NCBI RefSeq assembly: GCF_018918005.1
Contig: NZ_JAHLPR010000029.1
Location: forward strand, 1-64,000
Direction of reading: 5' to 3'
Origin: Paenibacillus sp. MSJ-34
Lineage (GTDB): Bacteria > Bacillota > Bacilli > Paenibacillales > Paenibacillaceae
Length of the DNA: 64,000 bases
Shown in pieces: positions 5,984 through 14,321 of this stretch; positions within the stretch are counted from its first letter, which is position 1, and each line of letters opens with the position of its first letter. Position numbers and translations under genes: made by a program. Under the pieces are notes generated by a model. That model was not told the DNA's origin. It searched no databases and was given only the letters and a program-made list of their open reading frames with translations.

Positions 5984-8241
5984 GAAGGCTTGCGCATCGT
6001 CAGGCCGACGCGGCCTTTTTTCAGATCGACGTTCAATACCCAGACGGTAACATTGTCGCCTACGGAAACGACATCCATCGGATGTTTTACAAATCTATCG
6101 CTAAGCTGCGAAATATGGACAAGGCCGTCATTCTTAATCCCGATGTCGACAAAAGCTCCGAAGTCGATGACATTCCGCACCGTTCCTTGCAGCTCCATGC
6201 CTGGCGCGAGGTCTTCGATCTTCAACACGTCGGTGCGGAAAATCGGCGGCGGCAGCTCCTCCCGCGGATCGCGTCCCGGGCGTTGCAGGCTGTCCAAGAT
6301 GTCGCGCAGCGTCGGCACGCCTACGCCAAGCTGAGGCGCAAGCGCCTCCGGATCGACTTGGGCCAGCGCCGCGGCAAGCTCCTTCGATCCGAGCCGGCTC
6401 AATTCCAATTTCAGCTCCTGAAACAGCCGGTCGACCACAGCGTAAGATTCCGGATGAATCGGCGTCCGGTCAAGCGGATTGCCGCCGTCCGTAATTCGCA
6501 TAAACCCGACGCATTGCTCGAACGCCTTCGCTCCAAGGCGCGGAACCTTTTGCAATTGCGAACGGTCGGTAAATTTGCCGTTGTCTTCGCGATATTTCAC
6601 AATGTTTTTGGCTACGGTCGCGTTGATCCCGGCAACGTAAGCGAGCAAGGAGGGCGATGCCGTGTTCACGTCGACGCCGACGTGGTTTACCGCCGACTCT
6701 ACGACGGCGCTCAAGCTTTCCGCCAGCCGCTTCTGCGATACGTCATGCTGATACTGCCCGACTCCGATCGCCTTCGGATCGATTTTGACCAGTTCGGCAA
6801 GCGGATCTTGCAGACGGCGGGCAATCGACGCCGCGCTCCGTTCCGCCACATCGAGCTTCGGAAACTCCTCCTGCGCCAGCTTGGACGCAGAATAGACGCT
6901 TGCTCCCGCCTCGCTGACGATTAAGTACGAGAGCTCCCTGCCTTTCAGTTTGCCGATCAGATTGGCGACGAACTGCTCCGTTTCGCGCGACGCGGTACCG
7001 TTGCCGATCACGATCAATTCAATATCGTATGTCTCGATCAATTGCGTAAATTTCGCTTCGGCTTCCGCGATCTTGTTGTTCGGCGGGGTCGGATACGTCA
7101 CCGCCACCTCCAGCAATTTGCCGGTATCGTCTACAACGGCCAGCTTGCAACCGGTGCGGTACGCCGGGTCGACGCCAAGCACGCGCTTCCCTTTGACGGG
7201 CGGCTGCAGCAGCAGATTGCGCAAATTGCCGGCAAAGATTTGAATGGCCTGCTCTTCCGCCTTCTCCGTTAATTCGCCCCGCACCTCGCGCTCGATCGAT
7301 GGGGAAATCAATCGCTTATAAGCGTCTTCGATCACCGCGACGATCGTATCATGCACCGCCGACCGGCCCCCGCCGCGAACGACCCGCTTCGCAATATACG
7401 CATGCACTTGCTCCGCATGCACTTCAATGGCAACCTTCAATATATCCTCCCGCTCGCCGCGGTTAATGGCCAAAATCCGGTGCGGGGGCAGCTTCTTAAC
7501 CGGTTCTTGATACGAATAATACATCTCGTACACCGATTCTTGCTCCGCATCCTTCGCTTCCGTTCGAACGAGCCCGTGGTCGAACGTATATTTGCGCACC
7601 CAGGCGCGAATAGCCGCATCGTCGGCGATCGTCTCGGCCAGTATATCCATCGCGCCTTGGATCGCTTCTTCCGCCGTTGCCACGCCTTTGTCGGCATCGA
7701 TATAACGAGCCGCTTCGGCTTGAAGATCCCCTTGCTGCGGCTGCGCCCAAATCCACGCAGCGAGCGGTTCCAGTCCGCGTTCCTTGGCGACGCTTGCCCG
7801 CGTTTTCCGCTTTTGCCTATATGGACGGTATAAATCTTCAACCTCCTGCAGCTTCTCGGCGGCAATAATTCCGGTTTGCAATTCCACCGTCAGTTTCCCT
7901 TGCTCGGCAATGAGGCGAATGACTTCTCGTTTGCGCTCCTCCAAATTGCGCAAATATTGCAAGCGCTCTTCGACGGACCGAAGCTCGTTCTCGTCGAGCT
8001 CTCCGGTCATCTCTTTGCGATAGCGCGCAATGAACGGAATCGTATTGCCTTCGTCCAACAATCCCATCGTCGTGCGAATCTGTTTGACGGACAATTGAAG
8101 TTCTTTCGCAATTTGTTTCGTTATTCTTTCCGGCTCCTCCGCCTTCAACCGTTCCAATTGAACGGCCAACTCGTCCGATCCTGCGTTCTGGTCCTCCTGT
8201 CCGTTCGCTGTACGAACCGGCATGTCCGTTCCTTTTTCCAT
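5980..8241 (-). CDS. tex: Tex-family RNA-binding transcription accessory protein
   Basis: 753 residues. Order: N-terminal helical HTH-like region (about 30-190), YqgF/RNase-H-like domain (about 320-450, VLGVDPAYRTGCKLAVVDD), helix-hairpin-helix region (about 490-560, NTASPSLLAYVAGINATVAKNIV) and a C-terminal S1 domain (about 675-750, GMELQGTVRNVIDFGAFVDIG). This is the canonical Tex layout; B. subtilis YdcI is the homologue. Tex binds nucleic acid and affects transcription and toxin-gene expression in some pathogens. ATG at 8241 has GGGGAG 10 nt upstream; the TTG three codons before it is too close to that site. Confidence 0.95.
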   Translation of the reverse strand: MEKGTDMPVRTANGQEDQNAGSDELAVQLERLKAEEPERITKQIAKELQLSVKQIRTTMGLLDEGNTIPFIARYRKEMTGELDENELRSVEERLQYLRNLEERKREVIRLIAEQGKLTVELQTGIIAAEKLQEVEDLYRPYRQKRKTRASVAKERGLEPLAAWIWAQPQQGDLQAEAARYIDADKGVATAEEAIQGAMDILAETIADDAAIRAWVRKYTFDHGLVRTEAKDAEQESVYEMYYSYQEPVKKLPPHRILAINRGEREDILKVAIEVHAEQVHAYIAKRVVRGGGRSAVHDTIVAVIEDAYKRLISPSIEREVRGELTEKAEEQAIQIFAGNLRNLLLQPPVKGKRVLGVDPAYRTGCKLAVVDDTGKLLEVAVTYPTPPNNKIAEAEAKFTQLIETYDIELIVIGNGTASRETEQFVANLIGKLKGRELSYLIVSEAGASVYSASKLAQEEFPKLDVAERSAASIARRLQDPLAELVKIDPKAIGVGQYQHDVSQKRLAESLSAVVESAVNHVGVDVNTASPSLLAYVAGINATVAKNIVKYREDNGKFTDRSQLQKVPRLGAKAFEQCVGFMRITDGGNPLDRTPIHPESYAVVDRLFQELKLELSRLGSKELAAALAQVDPEALAPQLGVGVPTLRDILDSLQRPGRDPREELPPPIFRTDVLKIEDLAPGMELQGTVRNVIDFGAFVDIGIKNDGLVHISQLSDRFVKHPMDVVSVGDNVTVWVLNVDLKKGRVGLTMRKPS

Positions 8242-8304
8242 ACGCGTCAAACTCCCCTTCCTCTATTCCCTAGATCGTCTACCCACTATTCTCGCGAAAA
8301 CGGC

Positions 8305-8342
8305 AAAAAAAAACAAGGGCTTGCGCCACCCTCGCCTTTGCT
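8305..8342 (-). terminator. Possible terminator after endoA
   Basis: CAAAGGC ... GCCCTTG with one mismatch, followed by nine T on the minus strand, between endoA and tex. The loop is large, so termination may be partial. Confidence 0.5.
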
Positions 8343-8347
8343 TCATC

Positions 8348-8698
8348 TTAAAAATCGATCAATCCGATACTGATTTGCAGCCCATCGTCCACTTTCCGCA
8401 TCGTTTCCTCATCCAAATGCGTAATTTTGTCGGTGAGCCTTTGTTTGTCGATCGTCCGAATTTGTTCGAGTAAAATAACGGAATCGCGATCGAATCCGTG
8501 GGTTTCCGCATCGATTTCCACATGAGTCGGCAATTTCGCTTTTTGGATCTGCGCCGTAATCGCGGCAACAATCACCGTCGGGCTGAAGCGATTGCCGATA
8601 TCATTTTGAATGATCAAAACGGGCCGCACTCCGCCTTGTTCCGAACCGACCACAGGCGAGAGATCAGCAAAAAAAACGTCGCCGCGCTTTACGATCAA
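8348..8698 (-). CDS. ndoA: mRNA interferase EndoA (MazF family toxin)
   Basis: 116 residues, the standard length of B. subtilis EndoA/MazF, an endoribonuclease cutting single-stranded mRNA. Family motifs: [21 protein letters not shown] with the conserved Arg-Gly, [17 protein letters not shown] and [17 protein letters not shown]. It starts at TTG (8698); the ribosome site GGGGTG lies in the last codons of the antitoxin gene, only 3 bases upstream of the start region, so translation is coupled. Downstream of ndoAI and alr as in B. subtilis. Confidence 0.95.
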   Translation of the reverse strand: MIVKRGDVFFADLSPVVGSEQGGVRPVLIIQNDIGNRFSPTVIVAAITAQIQKAKLPTHVEIDAETHGFDRDSVILLEQIRTIDKQRLTDKITHLDEETMRKVDDGLQISIGLIDF

Positions 8699-8701
8699 TG
8701 T

Positions 8702-8983
8702 TTACACCCCGCTCACTAAACGACCAAGAGTGCCCTCTGCATCTTCCTCCGCGTAAAATGCTTCCGATGCCATGGTCAAATTGATTTTGGCCATCTCCAA
8801 ATAGCCCCGCTGCATCGATTCCCGGATATGGCGCTTCTTACGCTCTACCAAATACAATTTCATCGCTTGCCTAATAAACTCGCTCCGATTGGAATTTTCC
8901 TTTGCCACAATGCCGTCGACCTCTTGCAGCAAATGATCCGGCAAACTAATCATAATTCGTTTCGTGTTTTGAACATTGGACAC
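8702..8983 (-). CDS. ndoAI: EndoAI antitoxin, ribbon-helix-helix
   Basis: 93 residues beginning with GTG. Residues 5-45 (NTKRIMISLPDHLLQEVDGI, then SNRSEFIRQAM) are a CopG-type ribbon-helix-helix domain; the acidic tail binds the toxin. Cognate antitoxin of the adjacent MazF-like gene and likely autoregulator of the pair. Confidence 0.93.
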   Translation of the reverse strand: MSNVQNTKRIMISLPDHLLQEVDGIVAKENSNRSEFIRQAMKLYLVERKKRHIRESMQRGYLEMAKINLTMASEAFYAEEDAEGTLGRLVSGV

Positions 8984-9184
8984 CAGCTCTCGCCCCCCAA
9001 AAACTTTCCAACCTTTAATACCAGTATGTCGATAACTAAGAAAATTTATACAAAAGAATGTATATGCCGAATGTATATAAGGTATGTTAGCACAGCTGCT
9101 GCAACCCTACATAAATGTATTCGCTAATGATAACAGAAATCCCTCTAATTCCAACAAAATATTTGCCTGGTAAATGTAACCTCG

Positions 9185-10417
9185 CTATCCGAGCAACGGG
9201 TTCGACACGTGAACGGTTTCCCCTTCGCGCATATAGACGCGCGGAATACGGTGGGCCAGCGCGCAGATCACTTCATAATTGATGGTCCCAACATGGGAGG
9301 CCAATTCCTCGGCTCCGATCCGTTCCTCGCCTTGCTGCCCGATAAGAACGACTTCTTCGCCCGCCGCAAGCGGCGATTCGTCCGCATCGGACGAAACCGC
9401 GTCAAGCCGAACCATGCATTGGTCCATACAGATGGTCCCGACCACCGGCACGCGTTGGCCCCGGATGAGCATTTCCGCCTTGCCGCTGAGCAATCGCGAA
9501 TATCCGTCCGCGTAACCGATCGGCACCGTTCCGATCCGTTCCTCCCCTTCCGTAAAATAAATCGTCCCATAGCTGATTCCGGAATGAGGCGGAAGCGATT
9601 TGACGTATGAAAGCTGCGACTTCAATGCAAGCACCGGCTGCAGCGCTACGCGTTCGCGGTTCACTTCGGCCGATGGGTATAGCCCGTACAGGCTGACTCC
9701 GATGCGCACCATGTCGTAGGACCATTCGGGGCGCTCGATGCTGACGGCGCTGTTCCCCGTATGCAATATCGGAATATCGATTCCGCGCTCCTTCACCGCT
9801 TCGGCCATTTGCCGAAATTTCCGGTGCTGCTCGATCGTGTAGCTCGGATCCGCCTCATCCGCACGCGCGCAATGCGTAAACATCCCTTCCAAGTTCACCT
9901 GCGGCAGCCTGTTGATTCGTTCGACGAACCGGACGGCCTCCTCGCCCGGCAATAAACCGAGCCGTCCCATCCCGGTATCGATTTTGACATGCACCTTTAA
10001 CCGGCGCGGTTCTTCCCCGTAAACCGCCGTACCCGATCCGCCGGCGAAATCGAGCGGTCCGGACGCTAAAGCTTCAATCTCGCGCAGCACTTCCTCGCTG
10101 AATACGTTTATTGTAATGTTGTTCGCCCAAGCCGCAGCCACGCCTTCGGGAGGCGTATACCCTAACACAAGGATCGGGGTTGTTATGCCGGCCCGGCGCA
10201 ATTGAATCGCTTCATCTAAAAATGCGACACTCACGTAGTCGATGCCTAACCGTTCCAATTCTTTCGTCATTTCGACGGCTCCGTGTCCGTACGCATTCGC
10301 CTTGACGCATGCGAGCAGCTTCATCGACCGCGGAAGCGCCCTCCGAAATTCCTCCACATTATGACGCAGCGCGTCAAAGGATACCTCCACTCTCGTCGAA
10401 CGATAAAATGAGTTCAC
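9185..10417 (-). CDS. alr: Alanine racemase
   Basis: About 410 residues, slightly longer than most (near 390), partly from an insertion around residues 115-125 (ALASGPLDFAGGSG). PLP enzyme making D-alanine for peptidoglycan. The PLP lysine is in LACVKANAYGHGA; RIGVSLYGLYP, HSGISYGTIYFT (catalytic Tyr region) and GTICMDQCMV are conserved. GTG at 10417 is preferred: AAGGTGG lies 5 nt upstream and the protein then starts NSFYRSTRVEV as in homologues; another GTG three codons earlier abuts the ribosome site. Confidence 0.95.
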   Translation of the reverse strand: MNSFYRSTRVEVSFDALRHNVEEFRRALPRSMKLLACVKANAYGHGAVEMTKELERLGIDYVSVAFLDEAIQLRRAGITTPILVLGYTPPEGVAAAWANNITINVFSEEVLREIEALASGPLDFAGGSGTAVYGEEPRRLKVHVKIDTGMGRLGLLPGEEAVRFVERINRLPQVNLEGMFTHCARADEADPSYTIEQHRKFRQMAEAVKERGIDIPILHTGNSAVSIERPEWSYDMVRIGVSLYGLYPSAEVNRERVALQPVLALKSQLSYVKSLPPHSGISYGTIYFTEGEERIGTVPIGYADGYSRLLSGKAEMLIRGQRVPVVGTICMDQCMVRLDAVSSDADESPLAAGEEVVLIGQQGEERIGAEELASHVGTINYEVICALAHRIPRVYMREGETVHVSNPLLG

Positions 10418-10540
10418 ACAAGCCACCTTCTTCTTATCTGTCGCAAAACGGTCTCCATAACCAATATGATTATGTTAATCGTTAAGCTGTCTGGCTGTCA
10501 ATGAAAAACGGCATTTCTTCCTTAGTCCACCTAAATTGTA

Positions 10541-10601
10541 AAAAGGCGGCTTCCCGGGAATGGGCAGACCGTCGTCCGCTCGCTCCCGGGCGGGAGCCGC
10601 C
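10541..10601 (-). terminator. Terminator after the LolA-like lipoprotein gene
   Basis: GGCGGCT ... AGCCGCC with an inner CCCGGG-rich stem and a TTTTT tail on the minus strand. It would separate the lipoprotein gene from alr. Confidence 0.7.
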
Positions 10602-10621
10602 ACAAGAAGGATACGATTATT

Positions 10622-11704
10622 TTATTTGCCGGGCTGGTCTTGCAAAGACGCCGCAATGTTAATCATTTCGTCCTGCGGCAAATCCGCGCTCGTCAACCGG
10701 TATTCGATGCCGTCATACGTCCAGGCGAGCGTCTTCAGGTCTTCCCCGCTTAAATGACCGACCGTATGCCCGAGGAACAACAGCGTTCCCGGCGTCATGG
10801 ACACTTCCATGTCCTGCGGTCTCGACTCGCGCAGCGTGTAATTGTATGTGCCGCTATAGCGCAGCAATACGGAATGATCGGCGGCATTTTTAATTTGCTG
10901 CGTATCATGCAGCTTCACGCCTTCCGGCGTGTAAGCCGGTTCGATAATGCCGAACGATCCGAGCTCCTGCGTTTTGCCGGCCAGTTGATCTTGCGGAATC
11001 GGGACGGAACCGTCGTCAATCGGATTGCCGTTCTCGTCGACTTGGCTGACGGTCGGCAATGTCGTTACATTCATGCTGGTCATATTCCGCTGCATTTCGA
11101 AAGAATCTTTATCGAATTTTTTGTCGAATTCGAATTGATTAAATTTCACCTCGACGACGACGTTTGCATTGGCATCCGATACTTGCACTTGCTGCGGCGC
11201 GTAATTTTCCTTGCTCAGCCAAATTTTTTGCCGGACTAACGAAGCGGTTTGGTAATTCGCCGCCACATCGAACACATACGAGTCTTTCTCGGTCGCAAAC
11301 TGGCGGCTGCTATCGGCCAATATGCTGTGTATCAACGTTTGGTACAAGTATACCTGTCCTTGCTTCTCCGGCCAATCGCTTTGGAAGCGGAAGCTTTTAT
11401 TCAGACTCGGCGTCAGCACGAATACCCCTTCGTCGTTTCGCAGGACGATTTGGGTAATATCTTTTTTCGCATTTTTCAAGGCGATTCGATAATACGACGG
11501 ATTCTGGTACCAGACATCAACTTGATATTCTTGAGGCTGCTGGCCGGTATGCAGCATCATCGTTCCCGTCCCTTGATAACTTTCCAGTTTGCTGACCACA
11601 TGATCCAAATCTTTCAACACTGCTGCCGCGTCTTTTTTCCCGCATCCCGCGAGCATAATGGCTGCACACATCACGATGGCTGCTATCCATGTGATCCGAC
11701 GCAT
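10622..11704 (-). CDS. LolA-like sporulation lipoprotein (YdcC type)
   Basis: 360 residues. Signal peptide 1-21 with lipobox MLAGC, then a LolA/LppX-like half-barrel (about 30-220: ESYQGTGTMML, YQVDVWYQNPSYYRI) and a C-terminal domain (about 255-355) ending in a DUF4367-like region (GIEYRLTSADLPQDEMINIA). B. subtilis ydcC, also immediately upstream of alr, is a sporulation gene of the mother cell; clostridial GerS is a related protein. ATG at 11704 has GAGGGG 8 nt upstream, whereas a longer frame has none. Mother-cell expression is inferred from homology. Confidence 0.85.
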   Translation of the reverse strand: MRRITWIAAIVMCAAIMLAGCGKKDAAAVLKDLDHVVSKLESYQGTGTMMLHTGQQPQEYQVDVWYQNPSYYRIALKNAKKDITQIVLRNDEGVFVLTPSLNKSFRFQSDWPEKQGQVYLYQTLIHSILADSSRQFATEKDSYVFDVAANYQTASLVRQKIWLSKENYAPQQVQVSDANANVVVEVKFNQFEFDKKFDKDSFEMQRNMTSMNVTTLPTVSQVDENGNPIDDGSVPIPQDQLAGKTQELGSFGIIEPAYTPEGVKLHDTQQIKNAADHSVLLRYSGTYNYTLRESRPQDMEVSMTPGTLLFLGHTVGHLSGEDLKTLAWTYDGIEYRLTSADLPQDEMINIAASLQDQPGK

Positions 11705-11825
11705 GAAATCATCCCCTCTGCACAAATGAATTTTTCACTGATACATGTCTATGAGGGACCTTGGCCAAATATGCGGACGGGTTTGACGAGCATGACAAGT
11801 TTTCAATTTCGGCGACCGCACTGTC

Positions 11826-12581
11826 TCATTGTCTCTCGTCTAAATAAAACCATCGCTTCAACGCTTCCGCAATCTCATCCGCTTGCAGGACGCGTTTGTC
11901 TTTCACCCCATTTTCCACCTTCGTCAGAGAATCGCCGGACAATGTCACTCTCCCCTGTTGCGTTACTCTGGAAATAAACCTTTTTTTGTTAAAAGGTGAT
12001 TCTGGCGAGGTTTGCACAAAGTCGCACCACGGTACGAAATCCTCCGTCTGTTTTTCATCCATTCGGAAGCGATATAGATTGTTCCAGTCTTGATTCTCAT
12101 TTTTTTGCAAATAATACATATCTTCTTCGCGGACAACTCGATACACGCCGTCCACATCGCGAACTTCCTTTCCATTCAGCGGGACAGGTTTGGAAGGCGA
12201 ATTCCCCCCTAACCCAACTTCCACCACATAAGATTGATTGTCCACATGGGCCAGAATCATCATATGCGTATCCTCGTAAGGATTCCAGCGGTCGCCAATA
12301 TAAGTCGTTGCAGCCGCTAAACGGGCATCATATTCCAAATGACATAACAAATGGCGGAATAGTCCGTTTAATTCATAACAAACCCCACCGCGGCTCCGCT
12401 CAATGATTTTCCGCTCCAAATCGCCGAATTGCATGGACAGTGTTTGCTTCTCCATAATATCCAAATTTTCAAAAGAAATCGTTTGTACATGCCGCATTTG
12501 CAGCAATTCCAGAAACGATAATCGATCCGCTGCTTGTTGTCCGGCGACATTCAACCGATTAAAATAACGATCAATATTCAT
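11826..12581 (-). CDS. Arylamine N-acetyltransferase
   Basis: 251 residues. The catalytic Cys is in RSRGGVCYELNGLF and the His in DTHMMILA, both standard for NATs that transfer acetyl from acetyl-CoA to arylamines. The third triad residue, normally Asp in VDVGFG, is Glu here (YVVEVGLGGNSP); a Bacillus cereus NAT with a Glu triad has been reported as active. ATG at 12581 follows AAGGGAGGAA; a 21-residue upstream extension crosses the AT-rich operator-like repeats and is not credible. Transcribed with the marR gene 67 bases upstream. Confidence 0.9.
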   Translation of the reverse strand: MNIDRYFNRLNVAGQQAADRLSFLELLQMRHVQTISFENLDIMEKQTLSMQFGDLERKIIERSRGGVCYELNGLFRHLLCHLEYDARLAAATTYIGDRWNPYEDTHMMILAHVDNQSYVVEVGLGGNSPSKPVPLNGKEVRDVDGVYRVVREEDMYYLQKNENQDWNNLYRFRMDEKQTEDFVPWCDFVQTSPESPFNKKRFISRVTQQGRVTLSGDSLTKVENGVKDKRVLQADEIAEALKRWFYLDERQ

Positions 12582-12602
12582 AAAAATTCCTCCCTTGTTG
12601 GA

Positions 12603-12640
12603 ATATATGTATATACAATATATGTATATACAAGTAATTG
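12603..12640. promoter_or_regulatory. Candidate MarR operator repeats upstream of the NAT gene
   Basis: Two head-to-tail copies of ATATATGTATATACAA (12603-12632) followed by GTAATT. The second half, TATGTATATACAAGTAATT, closely matches a block upstream of the marR gene (TTTGTATATGCAAGTAATT at 13189-13207). Binding by the adjacent MarR protein is inferred. Confidence 0.5.
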
Positions 12641-12648
12641 ACATTACA

Positions 12649-13086
12649 TTATTTTAGATTGTCGATAATTTTGCCCAGCATCTTATGAAACAGAACCAAG
12701 TCGCTTTCATCGATCCCTTCTACAGCTTGATGATTAAGTTGTTCGGCCTGTTCAATCAACGGTCGTTCCAACTCCCTGCCTTTGTGCGTCAAGTAGATCA
12801 AGTTGGTTCGACGGTCTGTCGGGTTCTGCACTCTAACGATCAGATTTTTGCGGACCATATTATCAAGCAGCCTGGACAGGCTCGTTTGATCGCGCTTGGT
12901 CTCCATAGACAGATCTTGCTGGCTGCGGCCGTCCTTAATCCACAACGAAAGCAATACTGTCCATTGTTCAAAAGTAATATCATAACCTGCATTCTTGAAG
13001 TTGATCTGCATCTTGTTCTGCAACAATTTGGTCGTCTGGCCGATTTGGAACCCCAGCATCTTCCAAACCTGTTGTTTCCGGTCCAT
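12649..13086 (-). CDS. MarR-family transcriptional regulator
   Basis: 145 residues with the MarR winged helix: helices around 36-80 (YDITFEQWTVLLSLWIKDGR), recognition region TKRDQTSLSRLLDNMVRKNL and wing VQNPTDRRTNLIYLT. Probable repressor of itself and the downstream N-acetyltransferase gene; the shared TGTATATRCAAGTAATT element on both flanks supports this. The ligand is unknown. Confidence 0.88.
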   Translation of the reverse strand: MDRKQQVWKMLGFQIGQTTKLLQNKMQINFKNAGYDITFEQWTVLLSLWIKDGRSQQDLSMETKRDQTSLSRLLDNMVRKNLIVRVQNPTDRRTNLIYLTHKGRELERPLIEQAEQLNHQAVEGIDESDLVLFHKMLGKIIDNLK

Positions 13087-13169
13087 CGTTATCCCTCTTT
13101 AGCGTTAGTTTCGGTAACTTCATACGTACTCAGTATACCAAGCGTCGAGACTTTTTCATAACCGATATT

Positions 13170-13210
13170 TAAAATGTAACATATATTATTTGTATATGCA
13201 AGTAATTTTG
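13170..13210. promoter_or_regulatory. Candidate MarR operator upstream of marR
   Basis: ACATATATTATTTGTATATGCAAGTAATT; on the minus strand ACTTGCATATACAAATA, a near-palindrome typical of MarR sites, also present upstream of the NAT gene. Confidence 0.5.
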
Positions 13211-13281
13211 CGATCTACGGAGGACGCCTGACCCGAAATCGCGGGCTCCGAGGCGTCCCCTTCAAGCATTTGTAGAAGTCG

Positions 13282-14294
13282 TCACGGCACAATTTCCTTC
13301 CGTACGCGGCGAATCAGGAACTCGTTAAATTTGTCCGGTTCTTCGAAACAAGCGAGATGGCCGGAACGTTCGAAAACGACAAGCTCGATTTGCGGCGCTT
13401 CAAGCAGAGAAGCGTATCGTTCCAGCAAGAAACAGATCCGATCGTGCCGGCCCGTAATAAAATAAACAGGCGTGTGTACTTCGGGAATTTGCGCGAACAG
13501 ATTGCAGCGCAGAAACTCCTGCCATAGATATCGATTCGAGAACGAAAATCCTTTCACAAACCGGAATCGATCCTTCCACGATATTTCCGGGGTAAACAAA
13601 TTGCTCATGATATTGATTCGGAAGGTGCTTTTTTCATAGGTCGCCCCTCCCAACTTCGTCAACCATTTCCGCTGCTTAACAAAGTTTTCCTTGTTGCGGT
13701 AAAAGCCTTGTTCGGGGGCGCCAATCCGCTCCAATTCCCGGACGGCTTTGCCATTCGCTGTTTGGCGGGCCTTTTCCAATGCAAACTCATAGGAAAGCCG
13801 TTCCTCCTCCGCGGGGCAGGTGGCTGGTTCACGCCTATATAGGCGTGAACCAAATCCGGAAAAGCTTGAACAAAACGCATTCCGACGACGGCGCCGAAAG
13901 ATGCGCCCGCAACAAAGCATTTTTGTTGATCGAATCGATCGAGAAGCTGCATGACGATGTCGCGTGCATCCGAAACAAGCTGACCGATATTCATCGTTTC
14001 CGGCGCTATCGATGGATCGTAATTTTTGCCGGCCCCGCGATAGTCCCAACTGACGACCGTATAAGCCTGTTCCAGTTCCGCATTATACTTTCGCAACGCC
14101 CCCGTCATCGAAGCTCCCGGACCGCCGTGCAGAAACAACAAAAGCGGATTGCCGGTATGATGGCCGCGGATAACGACCCATTGCTTTAACCCGCCGGCAT
14201 TCATTTGTTCCATCAGGGCGACGCCCGATGAAACTCCGTCGCCCTGACGGTTTCTAATGGCCGGGGTATGCCCGACCGTCATCCGTTTAAACAC
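13282..14294 (-). pseudogene. Frameshifted alpha/beta hydrolase
   Basis: Two overlapping frames make one protein. The 5' part (from GTG 14294, SD AGGAGAGG) has the oxyanion HGGPGASM, WDYRGAGKN and the nucleophile elbow VAGASFGAVVGMRF, then reads into nonsense after HAYIGVNQ. The 3' part resumes in another frame with EEERLSYEFALEKARQ and contains the TGRHDRIC (Asp) and ERSGHLACFEEPDKF (His) elements of the triad. One base lost near 13800-13825 would reconcile the frames. Fold resembles prolyl aminopeptidase-like hydrolases. Either a real inactivation or a sequencing error; the break is adjacent to a 26-nt perfect palindrome. Confidence 0.8.
13826..13851. repeat. 26-nt perfect palindrome inside the broken hydrolase
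   Basis: GGTTCACGCCTAT followed by its exact reverse complement ATAGGCGTGAACC. It encodes VHAYIGVN of the hydrolase, so it may be fortuitous, but it sits directly at the frameshift. Confidence 0.9.
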
Positions 14295-14321
14295 CGTACC
14301 CTCTCCTTCGAAATGTTCAAA

